In this document: piece by piece, positions 17,625-26,023 of the stretch
How positions within the stretch are numbered: position 1 is the first letter of the stretch
Layout: the number at the start of each line of letters is the position of its first letter
Position numbers and translations under genes: made by a program
Notes under the pieces: generated by a model
Told to the model about the DNA's origin: nothing
Database searches by the model: none
What the model saw: the letters and a program-made list of their open reading frames with translations, nothing else
Assembly (NCBI RefSeq): GCF_010682105.1
Contig: NZ_JAAGWH010000055.1
Location: forward strand, 52,186-116,185
From: Modestobacter muralis
GTDB taxonomy: Bacteria > Actinomycetota > Actinomycetes > Mycobacteriales > Geodermatophilaceae
Length of the DNA: 64,000 bases
Reading direction: 5' to 3'

Positions 17625-18449
17625 TCAGCTCTGCAGGAAGGCCAGCAGGTCGGCGTTGATCGTGGCCGCCTCGGTGGTCGGCATGCCGTGCGGGAAGCCG
17701 GCGTAGGTCTTCAGCGTCCCGTTCGGGAGCAGCTCGGCCGACAGAGGGGCGGAGTCGGCGTAGGGCACGACCTGGTCGTCGTCACCGTGCATCACCAGCA
17801 CCGGCACGGTGATCTTCTTCAGGTCGTCGGTGAAGTCGGTCTGGGAGAAGGCGACGACACCGTCGTGGTGGGCCTTGGCGCCACCCGCCATCCCCTGGCG
17901 CCACCAGTTCTGGATCACGGCCTCCTGGGGTTCACGGCCGGGCCGGTTGAAGCCGTAGAACGCCGTCGCGGGCAGCTCACGGTAGAAGTTCGACCGGTTG
18001 GTCGCGACCTGCTCCTGGATGCCGTCGAACACGCTCTTGGGAAGCCCGCCGGGGTTGGCCGGCGTCTGCACCATGATCGGCGGCACCGCGCTGATCAGCA
18101 CCGCCTTGGCGACGCGGTCCTCACCGTGGCGGGCGATGTGGTGGGCGACCTCGCCGCCACCGGTGGAGTGGCCGACGTGCACGGCGTCGTGCAGGTCCAG
18201 GTGGGTGACCAGCGCGGCCAGGTCGTCGGCGTAGTGGTCCATGTCGTGGCCGTCGGAGACCTGGGTCGACCGGCCGTGGCCACGGCGGTCGTGGGCGATC
18301 ACCCGGTAGCCGTGGGCCAGGAAGAACATCAGCTGGGCGTCCCAGTCGTCGCTGGACAGCGGCCAGCCGTGGCTGAAGACGATCGGCTGACCGGTGCCCC
18401 AGTCCTTGTAGAAGATCTCGACGCCGTCGGGTGTGGTGACGAAGGGCAT
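17625..18449 (-). CDS. Alpha/beta hydrolase, cofactor-free haloperoxidase type
   Basis: 274 residues. An alpha/beta-hydrolase close to non-heme chloroperoxidases and aryl esterases. Nucleophile elbow GHSTGGGE with Ser95, oxyanion region SHGWPLSSDDWD, acid in MHGDDDQVVPY and catalytic His in FPHGM. Such proteins hydrolyse esters and can form peracids; the natural substrate is rarely known. ATG at 18449 is fixed by AGGAG 7-8 bases upstream and by MPFVTTPDGV, the usual family N-terminus. It is divergent from an AraC-type regulator 250 bases away, which may control it. Confidence 0.93.
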   Translation of the reverse strand: MPFVTTPDGVEIFYKDWGTGQPIVFSHGWPLSSDDWDAQLMFFLAHGYRVIAHDRRGHGRSTQVSDGHDMDHYADDLAALVTHLDLHDAVHVGHSTGGGEVAHHIARHGEDRVAKAVLISAVPPIMVQTPANPGGLPKSVFDGIQEQVATNRSNFYRELPATAFYGFNRPGREPQEAVIQNWWRQGMAGGAKAHHDGVVAFSQTDFTDDLKKITVPVLVMHGDDDQVVPYADSAPLSAELLPNGTLKTYAGFPHGMPTTEAATINADLLAFLQS

Positions 18450-18699
18450 GGCTGGGCTCCTGTGCTCGGTGCGGGTGCGACGGGGTCCGTCGCGCTGGGC
18501 GTCGTCCGGCCCGCTGCCCGGGGCCGGACCGCCTGGACCGTAGGACGACGGCGCCCACCCCGGGTGTGCCCTGCGTGCCCGACCCCGGACCCTGCCTGCC
18601 GACCCGGTCCCCGCACCGGGTCCTTGCCACACGGTGCCCGACCGCTCACGATCGTCCGGGTCAGGGCAGCGTCGCCGAGGACCCACCCCGGAGGGATCC

Positions 18700-19683
18700 A
18701 TGGTCACGCTGGTCGACACCGACCTGCTCCCACCGTCCGAACGCCGTCCCGCCCAGGTCGGCGCCCGGTTGGAGGCGGCGATCGGCTCTCGCGTCCGCTT
18801 CCCGGGCCGCCGCCCGCCCACGCACGCCCGGATGGACGTCTGGGACCTCGGCGGCCTGACGGTGACCCGCGCCGACCTCACCGGCGAGCTGGAGCTCACG
18901 CAGTCGGCCCGTCAGGCCCGGCAGGACGTCGAGCCGCTGGTGTCCTTCGCCGTCCAGGAGGTGGGTGAGGCGCTGCAGGACCACCTCGGCGGCCGCCGGG
19001 TCGTGCCGGTCGGCGGGCTGACGTTCACCGACGTCACCTCGCCCTACGAGTACCGGTGGTCAGGTCGCGGCGTGTGCCGGTCGTTGCAGATCCCGGTGGC
19101 GCGGCTCGGCGTGCCGGTCGACGTCGTCCGCCGGGCACTGCCCCTGGCCCGGCAGAGCCCGCTGCACGGTCTGGTGAGCGCCCACCTGCAGCAGGTGACC
19201 CTGCACGCCGAGGAACTGCTGGACGAGCCGATGGTGCAGGCGCTGGCGTCGGCGACGGTCGACCTGACCCGGGCGCTGATCGCCTCGGCCGTCGACACCG
19301 GCCGGGCGGCGCAGGACGCGGCGGCCGAGACGATGCTCAGCCAGGTGCGCGCCCACGTGCGCCAGCACCTCACCGACCCCGACCTGGACGCCGCACGGGT
19401 CGCCGCCGCCCTGGCCGTCTCCGTCCGTCAGCTCTACCGGGTGTGCTCCGCGGCCGGGTTCAGCCTCGAGCAGTGGGTCATCGAGCAGCGGCTGGAGGGT
19501 GCCCGCGCCGAGCTGGCCGACCCCGGGAGCCGCGGCCGGCCGATCGCGGTGGTGGCCCGGCGGTGGGGCTTCACCGATGCGTCCTACTTCAGCCGCCGGT
19601 TCCGCGCGGCGTACGGGGTCACCCCCCGTGAGTCGCGACAGGCCGGGCAGGCAGCACCGACGGTCCCACGCCGCGGGCGCTGA
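18700..19683 (+). CDS. AraC family transcriptional regulator
   Basis: 328 residues. Residues about 1-200 are a sensing half with AraC-binding-domain-like features (TSPYEYRWSGRG, SLQIPV). The C-terminal 110 residues hold two helix-turn-helix motifs: LDAARVAAALAVSVRQLYRVC and IAVVARRWGFTDASYFSRRF, the second a canonical AraC signature. ATG at 18700 has GGAGGG 4-5 bases upstream. The 250-base gap to the divergent hydrolase (18450-18699) probably holds both promoters, though no repeat pair is evident there. Confidence 0.93.
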   Translation: MVTLVDTDLLPPSERRPAQVGARLEAAIGSRVRFPGRRPPTHARMDVWDLGGLTVTRADLTGELELTQSARQARQDVEPLVSFAVQEVGEALQDHLGGRRVVPVGGLTFTDVTSPYEYRWSGRGVCRSLQIPVARLGVPVDVVRRALPLARQSPLHGLVSAHLQQVTLHAEELLDEPMVQALASATVDLTRALIASAVDTGRAAQDAAAETMLSQVRAHVRQHLTDPDLDAARVAAALAVSVRQLYRVCSAAGFSLEQWVIEQRLEGARAELADPGSRGRPIAVVARRWGFTDASYFSRRFRAAYGVTPRESRQAGQAAPTVPRRGR

Positions 19684-19693
19684 CCCCTCCTCG

Positions 19694-19709
19694 TCGAACA
19701 GGTGTTCGA
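19694..19709 (+). promoter_or_regulatory. LexA SOS box
   Basis: TCGAACAGGTGTTCGA: an exact match to the actinobacterial LexA box TCGAAC-N4-GTTCGA, with perfect 7-bp arms. It ends 21 bases before the GTG at 19731. The consensus is established for mycobacteria and other Actinobacteria; binding here is inferred. It is 11 bases past the stop of the AraC gene, so it most likely controls the gene to the right. Confidence 0.85.
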
Positions 19710-19730
19710 TCACCGTGAGAGCATCTGCAC

Positions 19731-20078
19731 GTGGCCGGAGGGATGAACCGTGGGCACCACGGCATCTCGCTGGCCGACCGCGCCGCCCGCTCCGGCGTCC
19801 CCGCCTCACCGTCCCAGCCCGCCCCGCCGTCCCAGCCCGCCCCGCCGTCCCAGCCTGCTCCCCCAGCGGCGACGCGCCGACCGGCCGGTGACGGGTCCGG
19901 CCGGCACTGCTGGGTGCACGACCCGCCCGACGCCCCCGGCACCTGGCCGGGTCTGCTGGTCGAGTGGCGGCAGCAGGAAGACGGCTGGCACGGCCGGGTC
20001 GCCTACGCGGTGCCCGGCGCGCACGGGCCGGTGCTGGTCGAGGCCTGGCTCCCCGCCGACCAGCTGAAGCAGGGCTGA
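19731..20078 (+). CDS. Small SOS-box-controlled protein of unknown function
   Basis: 115 residues from the GTG at 19731; an ATG at 19743 is possible but its GGAGG is only one base away. Residues 25-45 are a proline-rich linker made of the hexapeptide SQPAPP in tandem. The C-terminal 58 residues are compact and tryptophan-rich ([39 protein letters not shown]). I have the impression that this C-terminal pattern occurs in short proteins near imuB/dnaE2 in other Actinobacteria, but cannot verify it. No membrane segment or signal peptide. The exact LexA box upstream implies induction by DNA damage. No polymerase gene is adjacent. Confidence 0.75.
   Translation: MAGGMNRGHHGISLADRAARSGVPASPSQPAPPSQPAPPSQPAPPAATRRPAGDGSGRHCWVHDPPDAPGTWPGLLVEWRQQEDGWHGRVAYAVPGAHGPVLVEAWLPADQLKQG
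19811..19864 (+). repeat. 18-bp tandem repeat inside the SOS-controlled gene
   Basis: Two identical 18-bp units (19811-19828, 19829-19846) and a third imperfect one (19847-19864). Each encodes SQPAPP, so copy changes keep the reading frame. Confidence 0.9.
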
Positions 20079-20221
20079 GCGCCCTTCGTGGCGCCGCAGG
20101 ACGCGGGAACAGCCGGCGGTGGCGCGAGCCCAGGGCGGACCGGACGGCGACCTCCTCCACCCGTGGTGCTCCGTCGCCCCGTGTCCTCGTCAGCCGATCC
20201 GGCCGATCCGGCCGGAAGAGT

Positions 20222-20229
20222 GCCGATAA
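20222..20229 (+). promoter_or_regulatory. Motility-sigma-like -10 element upstream of the chemoreceptor
   Basis: GCCGATAA, identical to the -10 element of FliA/WhiG-type sigma factors, 40 bases before the chemoreceptor ATG. No TAAA or CTCA is found at the expected 15-17 bases upstream, so only half the promoter matches. Confidence 0.4.
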
Positions 20230-20269
20230 GGGTGGCGGCTCATCCGGACACCGAGAACACGAGGACGTC

Positions 20270-21877
20270 ATGCACTGGAAGAACCTCCGACTGGGCTGGC
20301 GCCTGGGGATCGGCTTCGGGCTCATCAGCCTGCTGGCCGCCGGCATCACCTTGACCGGCCTCCAGAGCGTCGGCCGGCTGCACGCGGCCGCGGGACAGCT
20401 GGCCGAGGCCCGGCTGACGACCGAGGCGGCCGGGCAGGCGAAGTTCCGCACCGCGGACTTCGCGGGCTGGCAGACCGGCTACGGGTTCGACACGCTGCGC
20501 GGCGTGCCCGGCGCGACGTCCGACGACGTCGGCCAGCGCAAGGAGTTCCTCACCTCCACCGCGGCCTTCGGCGCCGACCTCGACCGGTTGAGCGAGCTGC
20601 CGCTGACCGCGGCGGAGCGCGAGCACGTCGCCACGACCCGCGACGCCTTCACCGCGTACATGGCCGTGGACGACCAGATCATCGCCGGCCTCCGTACTGG
20701 TACGCCCGCGTCCGTCACCGCCGCCGGGGACCTCGCCTCCGGAGCGGCGCTGGACCAGTTCGCGGTGATGGCCGAGAACGTGTCCGCACTGGTGGACTCC
20801 GTGCGGGCGGACAGCGACGCTGCCGCCGCCCAGGCGACCGCGGCCGCGGACTCGGCCCGGAGGATGCTCCTGACCGTGGCCGCGGTCGCGGCCCTGCTGG
20901 CCGTCGCACTGGCCTGGCTGATCACCCGCTCGGTCACCCGGCCGGTCAAGGCGATGGGAGCGGTGCTCGAGTCGATGGCCGGCGGGGACCTGCGGCAGCG
21001 TGCCGAGGAGGACCGCTCGGACGAGATCGGCGCCATGGCCCGCGCGCTGAACACCGCCATGGACGCGCTGGCGTCGGTGGTGCGCCGGATCGGGGACGAC
21101 GCCGCCACGCTGTCCTCGGCCGCAGAGGCGCTGTCGGCGACCTCTGGTCGGATGACGGCATCGGCCGAGCAGTCCGCCGCCCAGGCCGGGATCGTCGTGG
21201 CGGCCGCCGACGAGGTCTCCTCGGGCGTGCAGACCGTGGCCACCGGCACCGAGGAGATGGGCGCGTCGATCCGGGAGATCGCCCAGAACGCCAGCGCGGC
21301 CACGCAGGTGGCCGGACAGGCGGTCGTGCTGGCCGAGCAGACGACCCGGACGGTCGCGGACCTGGGCCGGTCGTCGGTGGAGATCGAGGACGTCGTCCGG
21401 GTCATCACCGCGATCGCCGAGCAGACCAACCTGCTGGCGCTGAACGCGACGATCGAGGCGGCGCGGGCCGGGGAGTCCGGCAAGGGCTTCGCCGTGGTGG
21501 CCAACGAGGTCAAGGAGCTCGCCGACGAGACGTCGAGGGCGACCGGGGACATCACCCGGCGCGTGCAGGCCATCCGGGAGGGCACCGGAGCAGCGGTGTC
21601 CGCCATCGGCGAGATCTCGGAGATCGTGACGCGGATCAACGACGCACAGTCGACCATCGCCGCGGCGGTCGAGGAGCAGACCGCCACGACCAACGAGATG
21701 GCCCGCAACGTCACGGAGGCCGCCGGTGGTGCCCGGGAGATCGCCCGCAGCATCGGCTCGGTGGCCATCACGGTCCAGGAGACCACCGCGGGTGCGGGGC
21801 AGACCGCCGAAGCGGCCGACGAGCTGGCCCGGATGGCAGGAGAACTGCAGACGGTGGTCGCCGCCTTCCGGTGCTGA
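20270..21877 (+). CDS. Methyl-accepting chemotaxis protein
   Basis: 535 residues. Transmembrane helix 1 at about 10-30, an extracellular sensor domain of about 170 residues (four-helix-bundle type), helix 2 at about 202-224, a HAMP domain, then a long cytoplasmic coiled-coil. The signalling hairpin tip is intact ([20 protein letters not shown] then [13 protein letters not shown]). No C-terminal receptor-tethering pentapeptide. ATG at 20270 is set by GAGGA at the right distance and by the positively charged [12 protein letters not shown] before helix 1. A FliA-like -10 element lies upstream. The ligand is unknown; no che genes are in the window. Its presence implies a motile cell. Confidence 0.94.
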   Translation: MHWKNLRLGWRLGIGFGLISLLAAGITLTGLQSVGRLHAAAGQLAEARLTTEAAGQAKFRTADFAGWQTGYGFDTLRGVPGATSDDVGQRKEFLTSTAAFGADLDRLSELPLTAAEREHVATTRDAFTAYMAVDDQIIAGLRTGTPASVTAAGDLASGAALDQFAVMAENVSALVDSVRADSDAAAAQATAAADSARRMLLTVAAVAALLAVALAWLITRSVTRPVKAMGAVLESMAGGDLRQRAEEDRSDEIGAMARALNTAMDALASVVRRIGDDAATLSSAAEALSATSGRMTASAEQSAAQAGIVVAAADEVSSGVQTVATGTEEMGASIREIAQNASAATQVAGQAVVLAEQTTRTVADLGRSSVEIEDVVRVITAIAEQTNLLALNATIEAARAGESGKGFAVVANEVKELADETSRATGDITRRVQAIREGTGAAVSAIGEISEIVTRINDAQSTIAAAVEEQTATTNEMARNVTEAAGGAREIARSIGSVAITVQETTAGAGQTAEAADELARMAGELQTVVAAFRC

Positions 21878-22072
21878 CCTGGACCCGGACCGCCGTGGTC
21901 GGCGTCCCGTTCGCAGGGGCCAGGGCGGGAGGGCACCGCACCGGGGACACCCGTCGGCCGGACGTCGAGAGGGCCGACAGCGCCGCCGTCCGTTTGCGCA
22001 GGCACCGTCGCGGGATACGGAGGAGGGGACGCCGTCCGGGAGATCCCCGGGCACCGTGAGCGGAGGCGAGAG

Positions 22073-22276
22073 ATGACCAGCCCGCACGACGAACCGACGC
22101 TCGACGACGTGATCCTCCCCGAGGAGCCCGTGACCCAGGACCGCACGCAGCACGCCAAGGACCCGCACCCCTCCGACGAGGTCCTCGAGCACCGCACCGA
22201 GCTGGAGCGCCAGGCCGTCGGCTCCGACGACGCGAAGCCGGCCGGGGCCTACGAGCACGACGCGACCGAGGCCTGA
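22073..22276 (+). CDS. Small acidic hypothetical protein
   Basis: 67 residues, highly acidic (many D and E) and without hydrophobic segments, probably disordered. ATG at 22073 has a strong GGAGGCGAG site, and the third-position GC pattern is coding-like. A terminator hairpin follows. No family recognised. The 195-base gap after the chemoreceptor (21878-22072) would hold its promoter; nothing distinctive is visible there. Confidence 0.65.
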   Translation: MTSPHDEPTLDDVILPEEPVTQDRTQHAKDPHPSDEVLEHRTELERQAVGSDDAKPAGAYEHDATEA

Positions 22277-22291
22277 CCGCACCGGTCGCCT

Positions 22292-22332
22292 CCAGGGGCG
22301 GCGTCCCGGCACCACCGGGGCGCCGCCCCTGG
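22292..22332. terminator. Bidirectional terminator
   Basis: 12-bp perfect arms 22292-22303 and 22321-22332, with additional CCGG pairing inside the loop, between the convergent small acidic gene and the MFS gene. Confidence 0.8.
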
Positions 22333-22336
22333 CACG

Positions 22337-23548
22337 TCAGGGGGTCAGTGCGCGGGTCCGCCCCAGGACGACGCTGAGCACTCCAGCCGCGGCGGTGCAC
22401 CCACCGGCCAGCAGCACGACGCCGGTCCACCCCGCGCCCTGCCAGGCCCGGCCGGCCAGCGTGCCGGCCACCGACGAGCCGACGTAGTACCAGAACGAGT
22501 ACAGCGACGCGGCCTGCCCGACGGCCCGCCCGCCCAGCTGCGCCCGCACCGCCACCCAGCTGCTGGCCACCCCGTGCGCGGCGAAGAACCCCGTGGACAG
22601 CACGCAGAGGCCCAGCACCACGCACCACAGCGGGTCGAGCAGGGTCAGCGCGATCCCGCCGCCCATGACCACCACGGTCGCCGGCACCACCAGCCGGCGG
22701 CCGAACCGGTCGGCGAGCGCCCCGGCGACCGGGGAGCTCGCGGAGCCGGGCAGGTAGGCCAGGAACACCAGCCCGGCCAGCGCCGGGGTGAGCAGGTACG
22801 GCGCGTCCTCCAGCCGGAAGGTGACCGCGTTGTAGACCGCGACCGACCCGCCCATCAGCAGCGCGGCGATCCCGTACAGCGCCAGCAGCGCCGGGTCGGT
22901 GAAGGCCCGGGCCAGCTGGCGCAGCAGCCGCCCCTGGCGCACCACCGGGGCGAACAGCCGGGAGCCGGGCAGCAGCAGCCGGACGGCGACCGCGCAGGCC
23001 ACCGCGAGGACCGCCGTCCCGCCCAGCGCGGTCCGCCAGCCGCCGAGCTCGGTGAGGAACCCGGTGATCAGCCGCCCGGAGAGCCCGCCGATCGCCGTCC
23101 CGCTGACGTAGAGCCCGATCGCCCGCGAGCTCACCCCCGGGTGCAGCTCCTCCCGCAGGTAGGCCACCGCCACCGCGGGCAGACCGGCCAGCGCGAAGCC
23201 CTGCAGCCCGCGCAGCACCAGCAGCACCGGCCAGGCCGGGGCCAGCGCGATCAGCACACCGAGCACCGCGTTGGCGGCCAGGCTGGCGTGCAGGATGCCG
23301 GTGCGACCGCGCCGGTCCGACAGCGGGCCGAGCACCAGCAGGCCCACGGCCAGTGCGGCGGTGCTCACCGAGATGGCCAGCGTCGAGCCGGCCGGGGTGA
23401 CGGCGAACGAGCGGGTGAGCTCGGGCAGCAGCGCCTGCGGCGCGTACAGGCTGGAGAACACGGCCACGCCGGCGAGGAACACCGCGATCGAGGCGCGCCG
23501 GAAACCGGGCTCCCCGGTGCGGTGCCCGGCCCACTCCCCCGTCGTCAT
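22337..23548 (-). CDS. MFS transporter (YnfM-like)
   Basis: 403 residues, 12 membrane helices. Early helices carry FSSLYAPQALLPEL and LGPLSDRRGRT, the MFS signature loop; the second half has ALADRFGRRLVVP. This layout matches YnfM-type drug/metabolite efflux proteins. ATG at 23548 (MTTGEWAGH) begins shortly before the first helix. It is followed by a terminator. Substrate unknown. The gap to the Mur ligase gene upstream is about 60 bases. Confidence 0.9.
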   Translation of the reverse strand: MTTGEWAGHRTGEPGFRRASIAVFLAGVAVFSSLYAPQALLPELTRSFAVTPAGSTLAISVSTAALAVGLLVLGPLSDRRGRTGILHASLAANAVLGVLIALAPAWPVLLVLRGLQGFALAGLPAVAVAYLREELHPGVSSRAIGLYVSGTAIGGLSGRLITGFLTELGGWRTALGGTAVLAVACAVAVRLLLPGSRLFAPVVRQGRLLRQLARAFTDPALLALYGIAALLMGGSVAVYNAVTFRLEDAPYLLTPALAGLVFLAYLPGSASSPVAGALADRFGRRLVVPATVVVMGGGIALTLLDPLWCVVLGLCVLSTGFFAAHGVASSWVAVRAQLGGRAVGQAASLYSFWYYVGSSVAGTLAGRAWQGAGWTGVVLLAGGCTAAAGVLSVVLGRTRALTP

Positions 23549-23607
23549 CGACGCCAGCTTGCCCGGGTGCGCCGGGTCACCCACCCGGGGGCCGGGCGGC
23601 GCGGGGG

Positions 23608-25124
23608 TCAGGAGGCGCGGTCGGCCAGCAGCTCGACGGCCGCCACCTCGTTCAGACCGGCCACGACGTTCGCCTGCGGCGTCCGCGCGGACCTGGCGGC
23701 CAGCGCCTGCCGGGCCACGGTCGTGTCGTGGAAGTCGACCGGGGCGCCGTCGTCGGTCATCGTCGTCTCGTGGCCGCGGCCCACGACGATGACCACGTCG
23801 GCGTCGCCGCCGGCCTGCACCGCAGCGGTGATCGCCGCCCGGCGGTCGAGCACGGTGTGCACCTCGGCGGTGCCGCCGAGCAGCCCGACCCGCAGCTCCT
23901 CGACGATCGACTCCGGCCGCTCGCCGTGGCTGCCCTCGTCGGTGAGCCAGACGGTGTCGGCGGCACGGGCGGAGACGCCCCGGCCCTGCCGCTTGTAGCG
24001 GTCGCGCCGGCCGCGGGCCGCGGGCCGCGGGCCGCCGAGCACCAGGTGCACCCGGCCGCCGGGCCCGGTCAGCTCGTGGGCGGTCTGCAGCGCCGCGGCC
24101 AGGGCGCGCGGGGTGTGCGCGTAGTCGACGACCACCAGCGGGCCGGCGTCCGCGCGTAGCAGGGTGTTGCGCCCGGCCGGCGGTGCGGTGGTGGCCAGCC
24201 CCGCGGCCACGGTCTGCGGCGGGACGCCCATCGCGCGGCCGGTGGCCCAGGCGGCGGCGAGGTTGCCCATGTGCACCCGGCCGACCAGCGGCGAGGACAG
24301 CCAGTGCCGGCCGTCGGCGTCCTCGACCACCAGGTTCGTGCCCGCCGCGCCGATCTGCCAGCTCACCACCCGCACGTCGGCCGTGGGGTCGTCGACCACG
24401 ATCACCGCGCTGTCGGTGCGCTCGGGGGTGAGCAGCCGCGCCTTGCTGGCCCAGTACTGCTCGATGGTGCCGTGGTTGTCGAGGTGGTCCTCCTCGAAGC
24501 CGGTGAAGACCGCCACCGACACGTGCACGCCGTCGACCCGGCCGACGTCCAGGGCGATCGAGGGGGCCTCCACCACCGCGCTGGTGGCGCCGGCGTCGAG
24601 CATCCAGGCCAGCAGGCCGTGCAGCTCGGGGGCCTCGGGGGTGGTCAGCCGGGTGCTGGGCGTCTGGTCGCCCACCCGGGCCCCCAGCGTGGTGAGCACC
24701 CCGGCGCACTCCCCCGCGGCCTGCAGGACGCCGCGCACCAGGGTGCTCGTCGTCGTCTTGCCGTTGCTGCCGGTGACCCCGACCAGCCGGAGCCGGTCGG
24801 CCGGGTCGCCGGCCAGCACGGCGCCCAGCGGCCCGAGCTGGGCGCGCACCGAGGGCACCAGCAGCTGCGGGACGTCGAGGTCGACCGGCCGGTCGACGAG
24901 GAGGGCGGCGGCACCGGCGGCGACCGCGGTGGCGGCGAACCGGTGACCGTCGCTGCGCCCGCCCGCACGCAGGCGAACAGGCAGCCCGGGGTCACCGCCC
25001 GGGAGTCGGTGACCAGGCCGTGCAGCACCAGCCCGTCCGTCGCGCCGGAGACCACGACCGGGCCGGTCGCAGCGCTGCGTGCCCGCTGCTCGACCGTTGA
25101 CCAGACCACCCGGGGGAACGACAC
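23608..25124 (-). pseudogene. MurE-like Mur ligase with a frameshift near 24960
   Basis: A Mur ligase closest to MurE (adds the third residue to UDP-MurNAc-dipeptide). The N-terminal domain (GLVTDSRAVTPGCLFACVRAG) is in one frame. From about 24966 the homology continues in another frame (RSDGHRFAATAVAAGAAALL), then P-loop TGSNGKTTT, EDHLDNHGT, the MurE-type carboxylated-lysine region and the C-terminal domain (VVGRGHETTM). The break is at GCGCCCGCCCGC (24955-24966), two CCCG units: restoring one 4-base unit would rejoin the frames. A 7-bp repeat (24009-24035) adds about 7 residues in the loop expected to read GGDRDRGKR. The MurE substrate motif DNPR is replaced by DEGS. The GTG at 25124 is a tentative start. 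It is an extra paralogue outside the division cluster. A sequencing error or frameshifted translation cannot be excluded. Confidence 0.8.
24009..24035 (-). repeat. 7-bp tandem repeat inside the Mur ligase
   Basis: Three perfect copies of GGCCGCG (24009-24029) plus a partial fourth. The 21 bases encode about seven extra residues (PRPAARG) between LVLGG and RRDRYKR. The length is a multiple of three, so the frame survives. Confidence 0.85.
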
Positions 25125-25142
25125 CGCTCCGATGCCAGAGAG

Positions 25143-25169
25143 GGTCCGGCAGGTCCGGCAGGTCCGGCA
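25143..25169. repeat. 9-bp tandem repeat upstream of the Mur ligase
   Basis: Three consecutive copies of GGTCCGGCA in the 95-base region between the divergent Mur ligase and the EVE-like gene. Confidence 0.85.
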
Positions 25170-25219
25170 GCACGAGACCGGACGGTGCACGACCGGTCCG
25201 GTGCTGGTTGGCTGCGGAC

Positions 25220-25630
25220 ATGGCCCGACTGACCACCGCGGACGTCGCCTGCTGGGTGATCAAGAGCGCCCGCCCGCCCGACGCCGTCCTGCCCGGCTGG
25301 CTGCCCGGGGGCACCGCCGAGCTCGACCGCTGCGTGCGCCCGTCCTACCGGCTGGAGCTGATGGGCGCCGGGCAGCCGGTGCTGCTGTGGGTCAGCGGAC
25401 GGGACCGTCCCGGCGTCCACGCCCTCGGGGTGGTGACCGGCCCGGTCACCGCGACCGACGGCGGCCCCGCGGTCCCGGTGCGGCTGACCCGGCTGGCCGA
25501 GCCGGTGGACCGGGCCGAGCTGCTGGCCGACCCGGTCGCGCGGGACGCCGAGGTGCTGCGGATGCCGGCGGGCAGCAACCCGTCGTGGCTGTCGGCGGGG
25601 CAGTACGCCGCCGTCCTCGCGCTGGCCTGA
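25220..25630 (+). CDS. EVE/PUA-like small protein
   Basis: 136 residues. The pattern ADVACWVIKSARPPD, then QPVLLWVSGRDRPGVHALGVV, resembles the core of EVE domains (PUA/YTH fold), small modules that bind modified bases in DNA or RNA. This is fold-level inference from pattern only. ATG at 25220 (MARLTTAD) is the first sensible start; the upstream frame is non-coding in character. It is divergent from the Mur ligase and convergent with the YnfA gene, whose stop is 2 bases away. No restriction or defence gene is adjacent. Confidence 0.7.
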   Translation: MARLTTADVACWVIKSARPPDAVLPGWLPGGTAELDRCVRPSYRLELMGAGQPVLLWVSGRDRPGVHALGVVTGPVTATDGGPAVPVRLTRLAEPVDRAELLADPVARDAEVLRMPAGSNPSWLSAGQYAAVLALA

Positions 25631-25631
25631 G

Positions 25632-25964
25632 TCAGCCGGCGCGCGGGGCGTACATGATCAGCGACACCCCGGCCAGGCAGACGGCCGCGCCGAGGAGGTC
25701 CCACCGGTCGGGGCGGAAGCCGTCGGCGACCACCGCCCACAGCAGCGACCCGACGACGAAGACCCCGCCGTAGGCGGCCAGCACCCGTCCGAAGGCAGCC
25801 TCGGGCTGGAGGGTGGCGACCATCCCGTACAGCGCCAGCGACACCATCCCCACACCCACCCACAGCCAGCCGCGGTGCTCGCGCAGGCCCTGCCACACCA
25901 GCCAGGCGCCGCCGATCTCCAGGAGCGCGGCGAGCACGAACAGGGCGATGGAGCGGATGGTCAC
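25632..25964 (-). CDS. YnfA/UPF0060 family membrane protein
   Basis: 110 residues, four transmembrane helices, the family's usual length. Characteristic [17 protein letters not shown] in helix 1, then [13 protein letters not shown] and a C-terminal [17 protein letters not shown]. Related in topology to small multidrug resistance proteins; function unproven. GTG at 25964 gives the canonical N-terminus; the longer frame upstream is basic and non-membrane. Divergent from the DUF998 gene 59 bases away. Confidence 0.92.
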   Translation of the reverse strand: MTIRSIALFVLAALLEIGGAWLVWQGLREHRGWLWVGVGMVSLALYGMVATLQPEAAFGRVLAAYGGVFVVGSLLWAVVADGFRPDRWDLLGAAVCLAGVSLIMYAPRAG

Positions 25965-26023
25965 ACCCCCACTCTGCCGCCCCCGGCCCCGCGGCCCCCT
26001 CCGGGCTGGGACCATCAGACCTC

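Noticed and set aside
19811..19864. CRISPR-like array
   Set aside because: 18-bp units are contiguous with no spacers and encode an in-frame hexapeptide.
24955..24968. Programmed -1 frameshift in the Mur ligase
   Set aside because: No slippery heptamer of the X-XXY-YYZ type or clear downstream pseudoknot; a 4-base repeat loss is simpler.
25220..25630. EVE-like protein as evidence of a restriction or defence island
   Set aside because: No nuclease, methylase or ATPase partner next to it; context is a Mur ligase and YnfA.
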